Assembly: GCF_001038205.1 (NCBI RefSeq)
Contig: NZ_JWIZ01000023.1
Location: 1-64,000, forward strand
Direction: 5' to 3'
DNA length: 64,000 nt
Source: Muribacter muris
GTDB taxonomy: Bacteria; Pseudomonadota; Gammaproteobacteria; Enterobacterales; Pasteurellaceae
Under the pieces are notes generated by a model that was not told the DNA's origin, ran no database searches, and saw only the letters and a list, made by a program, of their open reading frames with translations. Both the position numbers and the translations under genes were made by a program. Position 1 is the stretch's first letter, and every line of letters begins with the position of its first letter. Of this stretch, positions 59,713 to 64,000 are shown one piece after another.

Positions 59713-60620
59713 TAGGCTGGATCTTCCACTTCAATTTCGGCATCAATCAATTCACCCGTTTTAAACGGCGTGGTTTGACGGGTTAATTTTGCCAACAAGC
59801 GAGCGAGGGTATCACGCATCTCTTTGCGGTGAACGATCATATCAATCGCCCCTTTTTCCAATAAAAATTCACTGCGTTGAAACCCTTCCGGCAATTTTTC
59901 CCTCACGGTTTGCTCAATCACACGAGGGCCGGCAAAGCCGATAAGCGCTTTTGGCTCGGCAATGTTAATATCGCCCAACATTGCCAAACTGGCTGATACA
60001 CCGCCTAGGGTCGGATCGGTCAATACCGAAATAAACGGCACACCCTTTTCACGCATTTTGGCTAAAATTGCACTGGTTTTCGCCATTTGCATCAGTGAAA
60101 ACAATGCTTCCTGCATTCTCGCCCCGCCCGATGCGGAAAAACAGATAAACGGGATATTATCTTCAAGGGCTTTTTCAGCCGCTTTCACGAATTTTGCCCC
60201 GACAACCGATCCCATCGATCCGCCCATAAATTCAAAATTAAACGCCCCGACAACCACCGGCATATCGAATAATTTACCGGACATCACCAAAAAGGCATCT
60301 TTTTCACCTGTCTGTTTTTGAGCGGCGCTTAACCGATCTTTATATTTCTTTAAATCACGGAATTTCAACACATCTTGCGGCTCAAGATCAGCGGCTAACT
60401 CTTCGGCGGTATCCGTATCCAGCAAATTCAATAAACGAGAACGCACATCAATGCGCATATGGTGATCGCATTTCGGACAAACCTGCATATTGCGTTTTAA
60501 TTCTTCGCTATACAATACCTGCTCGCAATGTGTGCATTTCGTCCAAACGCCTTCCGGAATTTTTGATTTTCCGCTGCTTGAAGACGAGGTTTTTCCTAAA
60601 ATTTTTTCAATCCAGCTCAT
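59712..60620 (-). CDS. accD: Acetyl-CoA carboxylase carboxyltransferase subunit beta
   Basis: Beta half of the carboxyltransferase that makes malonyl-CoA for fatty acids. 302 residues with a zinc ribbon at the N-terminus, C29-x2-C32 and C48-x2-C51 (CTHC ... CPKC), then the crotonase-like fold with [18 protein letters not shown] and [25 protein letters not shown] precedes ATG 60620. Cotranscribed with folC. Confidence 0.96.
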   Translation of the reverse strand: MSWIEKILGKTSSSSSGKSKIPEGVWTKCTHCEQVLYSEELKRNMQVCPKCDHHMRIDVRSRLLNLLDTDTAEELAADLEPQDVLKFRDLKKYKDRLSAAQKQTGEKDAFLVMSGKLFDMPVVVGAFNFEFMGGSMGSVVGAKFVKAAEKALEDNIPFICFSASGGARMQEALFSLMQMAKTSAILAKMREKGVPFISVLTDPTLGGVSASLAMLGDINIAEPKALIGFAGPRVIEQTVREKLPEGFQRSEFLLEKGAIDMIVHRKEMRDTLARLLAKLTRQTTPFKTGELIDAEIEVEDPA

Positions 60621-60834
60621 TTTTACACCTAATTTTGTGTTGAGAAAATTGCGTCTATTAAAGCATAAAATGCGTTGATTTAATAGAAAAAAGCGTAAAT
60701 CGGTAACTGCTCTGATAACTAACTCACATTTTTACAAAATTTCTGCCCGATCCGACCGCTTGCCCCTTGCTAAAAAGCCAAAATCGCCGTATAAATTCAC
60801 CATTTTTCTACACTCCACAGTTATGAGGAACACA

Positions 60835-62031
60835 ATGTCTATGTTTAACCATATCCAAGCGGCACCGGCTGATCCGATTCTCGGTTTAGGCGAAGCGTTT
60901 AAAGCAGAAAGTCGTGCCGAGAAAATCAATTTAGGTATCGGCGTGTATAAAGATGCCAACGGGCAAACGCCGATTGTTAAAGCGGTAAAAGAAGCGGAAA
61001 CCCGTTTACTTGCCGATGAAAAGACCAAAAACTACCTCACCATTGACGGTATCGCCGATTTTAACACTCAAACCCAAGCCTTACTTTTCGGCGAAGGGGC
61101 GGATGTAATTAAGCAAGGACGGGCGAAAACCGCTCAAAGTTTGGGCGGAACAGGGGCGTTACGCATTGCCGCCGAATTTATCAAACGGCAAACCAACGCG
61201 CAAAAAGTCTGGATTTCGACCCCAACGTGGCCAAACCACAATGCTATTTTTAACGCCGTCGGGATCAACATCAAAGAATATCGTTACTACAATAAAGAGA
61301 CTAAAGCATTGGATTGGGACAACCTGCTTGCCGATTTAAACCAAGCCGGCAAAGGCGATGTGGTCTTATTCCACGGCTGCTGCCATAACCCGACCGGTAT
61401 CGACCCAACCCCTGAACAATGGAAAACCCTTGCGAAAATGTCGGCGGAAAAAGGTTGGCTGCCGCTCTTTGATTTCGCCTATCAAGGCTTTGCTAACGGC
61501 TTAGAAGAAGATGCCTACGGCTTACGCACTTTCGTTCAAAACCACGCTGAAGTGCTGGTTGCCAGTTCTTACTCCAAAAACTTCGGGTTATACAACGAGC
61601 GTGTCGGGGCGTTTACGTTAGTTGCCGAGAATGCCGAAGTGGCGAACAATGCGTTCAGCCAAGTGAAATCGATTATCCGTGTGCTCTACTCTAACCCGTC
61701 ATCTCACGGGGCAAGTGCCGTTGCAACCGTATTAGCCGATCCGCAACTCAAAGCCTCTTGGATTGACGAGCTTGCCGAAATGCGTAATCGTATTAAAGAA
61801 ATGCGGGCAAAATTCGTTCAACTTCTTAAAGAAAAAGGGGCAACCCAAAACTTCGATTTTATCATTGCCCAAAACGGAATGTTCTCATTCAGCGGCTTAA
61901 CCCCTGAGCAAGTCGATCGCCTTAAAGATGAATTTGCGATCTATGCGGTACGTTCCGGCAGAATCAATGTCGCCGGTATCACAAATGACAACATTGACGC
62001 CCTTTGTGAAGCGATTGTCAAAGTACTCTAA
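60835..62031 (+). CDS. aspC: Aspartate aminotransferase
   Basis: PLP enzyme linking aspartate/oxaloacetate and glutamate/2-oxoglutarate. 398 residues, class I aminotransferase matching E. coli Asp[48 protein letters not shown] and PLP lysine in [19 protein letters not shown] 60835 is chosen because GAGGAA lies 6 bases upstream; ATG 60841 is an alternative, and the open frame to 60760 is not supported. TyrB is a close relative but the match is better to AspC. Confidence 0.94.
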   Translation: MSMFNHIQAAPADPILGLGEAFKAESRAEKINLGIGVYKDANGQTPIVKAVKEAETRLLADEKTKNYLTIDGIADFNTQTQALLFGEGADVIKQGRAKTAQSLGGTGALRIAAEFIKRQTNAQKVWISTPTWPNHNAIFNAVGINIKEYRYYNKETKALDWDNLLADLNQAGKGDVVLFHGCCHNPTGIDPTPEQWKTLAKMSAEKGWLPLFDFAYQGFANGLEEDAYGLRTFVQNHAEVLVASSYSKNFGLYNERVGAFTLVAENAEVANNAFSQVKSIIRVLYSNPSSHGASAVATVLADPQLKASWIDELAEMRNRIKEMRAKFVQLLKEKGATQNFDFIIAQNGMFSFSGLTPEQVDRLKDEFAIYAVRSGRINVAGITNDNIDALCEAIVKVL

Positions 62032-62040
62032 CTCTTAACA

Positions 62041-62068
62041 AAAATGGCTGATACAATCAGCCATTTTT
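62041..62068 (+). terminator. Rho-independent terminator of aspC
   Basis: AAAATGGCTGA (62041-62051) pairs with TCAGCCATTTT (62057-62067), followed by TT. Confidence 0.85.
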
Positions 62069-62075
62069 TATCCTC

Positions 62076-62492
62076 TTAAAAGGAAGAAATATGAAACGCC
62101 TGTTTGCTATTTTTCCGCTCTTTCTGACCGCTTGTAGCAGCGAATCGTCCACCGGACTGAATAGCCAAATCACAGATGCCATAGCAGATAAAGACGCTAT
62201 CGGCAAAATGCGCCTCACCCAACAAAAAATGAAACAAGATCAAGCACAACAAGAGGCATTTGAACTTTTCTTCCCATAGTGAGAAGAAATAGTAATATTT
62301 ATCATCTTCACCATATCTCCAATATCCACCAGAACCTTCATCAAACAAGATTACAGAAAAGTTAAATATATTACTTTTATCCGGTATAAAACCATCTCCT
62401 TCAACTAGAGAAACAAAGTTCCCAAAAATATTAGTAAAAGGTATGGTAAAAAATATAAACAACAAAATATACTGAATGTATTTATTTTTCAT
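62076..62492 (-). CDS. Hypothetical exported protein, probably 3'-truncated at the junction
   Basis: The open frame is 138 codons, but only the first ~75 (62492 to about 62270) look like a real protein: a hydrophobic N-terminus (NKYIQYILLFIFFTIPFTNIFG) followed by VSLVEGDGF ... GSGGYWRYGEDDKYYYFFSLW. Beyond that the frame simply reads the antisense of the small lipoprotein gene. The AT-rich part therefore seems to have lost its natural end where foreign DNA meets the core chromosome. No strong ribosome-binding site. Family not recognised. Confidence 0.4.
   Translation of the reverse strand: MKNKYIQYILLFIFFTIPFTNIFGNFVSLVEGDGFIPDKSNIFNFSVILFDEGSGGYWRYGEDDKYYYFFSLWEEKFKCLLLCLILFHFLLGEAHFADSVFICYGICDLAIQSGGRFAATSGQKERKNSKQAFHISSF
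62091..62279 (+). CDS. Small lipoprotein
   Basis: 62 residues with signal peptide MKRLFAIFPLFLTAC; Cys15 is the predicted lipidated residue. The mature part is short, polar and helical (TQQKMKQDQAQQEAFELF). AAAAGGAAG precedes the ATG. The lipobox codons CTG ACC GCT TGT contain an exact uptake signal (ACCGCTTGT, 62127-62135). The gene ends exactly where base composition drops into the AT-rich locus, and its final FFP may be altered by that junction. Function unknown. Confidence 0.7.
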   Translation: MKRLFAIFPLFLTACSSESSTGLNSQITDAIADKDAIGKMRLTQQKMKQDQAQQEAFELFFP

Positions 62493-62583
62493 AAAATATA
62501 GTACTCTCTATCTATTATTTTAAGAATAATATAAACCTTTCATTGTCTGTTTATTCCTTTTTCTTATATACAATTTTCATAAT

Positions 62584-63311
62584 TCATCTTTTAAAATATC
62601 TTTTAGCTAACAACATATAACACATATCAGAATAAAGCAATATGGAAACAAATAAAAGACAAGCTAAAGAATAAAAAAACATATATATTTCACTATTATT
62701 TCTATAGAAAAAAGATATAGATAGAAATGCTATGCCTATCACGTAGGGAATTAAATAAAATGGTTTTATGAAAGAAGGTATTGTTTCAAAATAGAAACCA
62801 ATAGTATAATACTTTTCTATTCTCTATTCTCTATTCTCTATTCTCTATTCTCTATTCTCTATTCTCTATTCTCTACCCATACATTGAAACTTAAATTAAT
62901 AACATCTTCTATATTGATTTTTTGAGTGTAAATATAAGCTACCATAAAGAAAAATAATATAAAGATAAAAAAGAAAAAGAATAGGTATGGATATAATAAA
63001 TATATTATAATAAAAATGGGAGTAAATATTATTATAAAAGTACAGCCTAGGTTAAATATTGTCGAATAATAAAAGCTTAATACAACCCATTTTTTAACTG
63101 TAATTGATAACCTATATCGGATGAAAAAATAGAATAACTGAAATAAAACGAAACAAAATATATATTTTAATTTTGTTATAAAACTCATATTCAGTTCAGA
63201 ATATATAAATACTCCAGATTGAATAAAGAAAAGTAGAATAAATCCAAACAACGCTGTAATTTTAGGCTCTTTATGCTTTCTGTAATTAAGTAACACGATA
63301 TTATTTGCCAT
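62584..63311 (-). pseudogene. Six-helix membrane protein gene split by a heptanucleotide repeat tract
   Basis: ATG 63311 (MANNIVLLNYRKHKEPK) has a perfect GGAGG ribosome-binding site; the frame runs to TAG at 62859 (150 residues, four helices). Downstream of the repeat tract another frame continues without a start, EKYYTIGFYFETIPSF ... YSDMCYMLLAKRYFKR, ending TGA at 62584 (two more helices). Both parts align, in order, with the partial paralogue at 63470-64000 (STIFN-G ... INLSFNVW / INNSIDIW; ISFFYRNN / ISFFYRSN; YSDMCYMLL / YSDFCYIIL). So this is one gene interrupted by eight TAGAGAA units. Function unknown. Confidence 0.75.
62820..62875 (-). repeat. Heptanucleotide tandem repeat, 8 x TAGAGAA
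   Basis: On the reverse strand eight perfect TAGAGAA units occupy 62875 down to 62820 (TTCTCTA on the forward strand), followed by one degenerate unit TAGAAAA (62819-62813). Seven is not a multiple of three, so reading cycles through all phases and meets TAG once every 21 bases in any frame. Confidence 0.95.
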
Positions 63312-63469
63312 ATTACCTCCAAATTTTTTCTTTGATATTCTCACTAATATTATATATTACAAATTTACAAATGAAGTTAGTATTACAACTAGTACTCCTC
63401 AAAATAATAAAACTATACTTGAGATAATTATACCTATTAAAAAATCCAGTAATAATTGACAATCTACAA

Positions 63470-64000
63470 CTACCGTTCTTTGTTTAGATAAAAATATTTT
63501 ATGGATAAAATAATGTAACAGAAATCAGAGTAAAAAAGTATTGCATTAAGTAATAATATAGCTTGAGAAAAATAATACATTGCCTCTATATTTGATCTAT
63601 AAAAAAATGATATAAGAAGTAAAGATAATATTAACATATATATAATAATAGCAATAAAGTATATATATTTAGGGATAGTATCCTTATAGAAAAAGATAAC
63701 ATTATACCTTATTTTCTTTTTATTAAACCAAATATCAATACTATTATTTATAATAGTAGATACATCTAACTTTATAGAAAATGCAATTGATATACAAAAA
63801 ATTATAGCTAATGCAAATAAGAATAAAAGAAAAAGATACTTATATTCAATATACACTTTAATAAATACAGGGTAAAAAATTAAAAAAGAACTAGAGCCAA
63901 TATTAAAAATTGTAGATTGCAAGATTAAACTAATAACCTTATCTACTTTAGAATAAATTTTTCTGTGGATAAAGAAAAAAGCAAATTCAAATAAGGTCAT
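63470..64000 (-). CDS. Membrane protein, paralogue of the split gene; 5' end outside the window
   Basis: At least 176 residues, very hydrophobic, with about five visible helices. The ATG at the window edge (MTLFEFAFFF) aligns with an internal position of the neighbour (LFQLFYFFIRYR, about residue 56), so the true start is probably ~55 codons further right, outside the window. It retains the full C-terminal half (FFYKDTIPKYIYF ... FYSDFCYIILSIKYFYLNKER) and has no repeat at the position corresponding to the heptamer tract. Family not recognised. Confidence 0.65.
   Translation of the reverse strand: MTLFEFAFFFIHRKIYSKVDKVISLILQSTIFNIGSSSFLIFYPVFIKVYIEYKYLFLLFLFALAIIFCISIAFSIKLDVSTIINNSIDIWFNKKKIRYNVIFFYKDTIPKYIYFIAIIIYMLILSLLLISFFYRSNIEAMYYFSQAILLLNAILFYSDFCYIILSIKYFYLNKER

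Larger units (their letters stand above)
62280..64000. other. AT-rich accessory block
   Basis: From about 62280 to the window end the sequence is strikingly AT-rich compared with the preceding 62 kb. All plausible genes lie on the reverse strand and encode very hydrophobic proteins rich in Phe, Ile, Tyr and Lys. The abrupt change indicates horizontally acquired or fast-evolving DNA. It continues beyond the window. Confidence 0.8.

Noticed and set aside
62820-62875. Heptamer tract as a CRISPR or an ordinary frame-switching phase-variation repeat
   Set aside because: There are no spacers, and every frame through the unit meets TAG within 21 bases, so copy-number change alone does not restore the frame while several units remain.
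1-64000. tRNA, rRNA, tmRNA or prophage genes
   Set aside because: No cloverleaf-like, rRNA-like or phage structural or integrase sequence was recognised on reading the intergenic regions and open frames.

Overview
This window comes from the chromosome of a member of the Pasteurellaceae. Gene content and order (alaS-csrA, cmk-rpsA-ihfB-lapA-lapB-pyrF-yciH, rbfA-truB-mltB, efp divergent from epmB, ackA-pta) are those of a gammaproteobacterium. Exact copies of the DNA uptake signal ACAAGCGGT occur repeatedly (e.g. 9327, 12417, 34318, 36097, 38314, 42095, 47218 and reversed at 9427, 45849, 52168, 62127), which is the Apl-type signal of the Actinobacillus pleuropneumoniae / Mannheimia haemolytica / Haemophilus ducreyi group; no exact Hin-type AAGTGCGGT was noticed. 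I do not name a species.

Layout. 0-10 kb: apt, dnaX (with an A10 frameshift site), a lone yadG ATPase, hemW, then reverse-strand yjgR, a lipoprotein and rhlB, then argF and a glycosyltransferase gene broken by an in-frame TGA. 10-16 kb: reverse-strand macB, cpxA, cpxR and mazG. 15.6-22 kb: pepP and serC, then a urea-transporter gene, hisC and aroA, these last three bracketed by two inverted copies of a 165-bp miniature element; a third copy ends at base 27. 22-34.7 kb: uspA, alaS, csrA, manB, galU, degS, cmk, rpsA, ihfB, lapA, lapB, pyrF, yciH. 34.8-43 kb: ackA-pta, the epmB/efp pair with a small exported protein, zapB, tdk, asnS. 43-51 kb: argA, mltB-truB-rbfA, an AAA/DUF4143 ATPase behind two operator-like palindromes, uvrB. 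51-62 kb: a higBA toxin-antitoxin pair, a four-helix membrane protein, maeB, chrA, ilvIH, folC, accD, aspC. 62.3-64 kb: a strongly AT-rich block with tandem paralogous membrane-protein genes on the reverse strand, one interrupted by eight perfect copies of a heptanucleotide.

How genes work together. EpmB prepares the lysine modification of EF-P, and MltB in the same window carries five consecutive prolines of the kind EF-P helps translate. AckA and Pta form the acetate switch, and MaeB carries a Pta-like domain. LapA and LapB control LPS synthesis, DegS senses envelope damage and CpxRA is a second envelope-stress system followed by MacB. ManB and GalU supply sugar nucleotides for surface polysaccharide. 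SerC, HisC, AroA, ArgA, ArgF, IlvIH and AspC are amino-acid biosynthesis genes.

The least explained parts are the miniature element with a reconstructable insertion site, the AT-rich locus at the right end with its heptamer tract, and the paired palindromes in front of the DUF4143 ATPase. No rRNA, tRNA, CRISPR array, prophage or full insertion sequence was seen.
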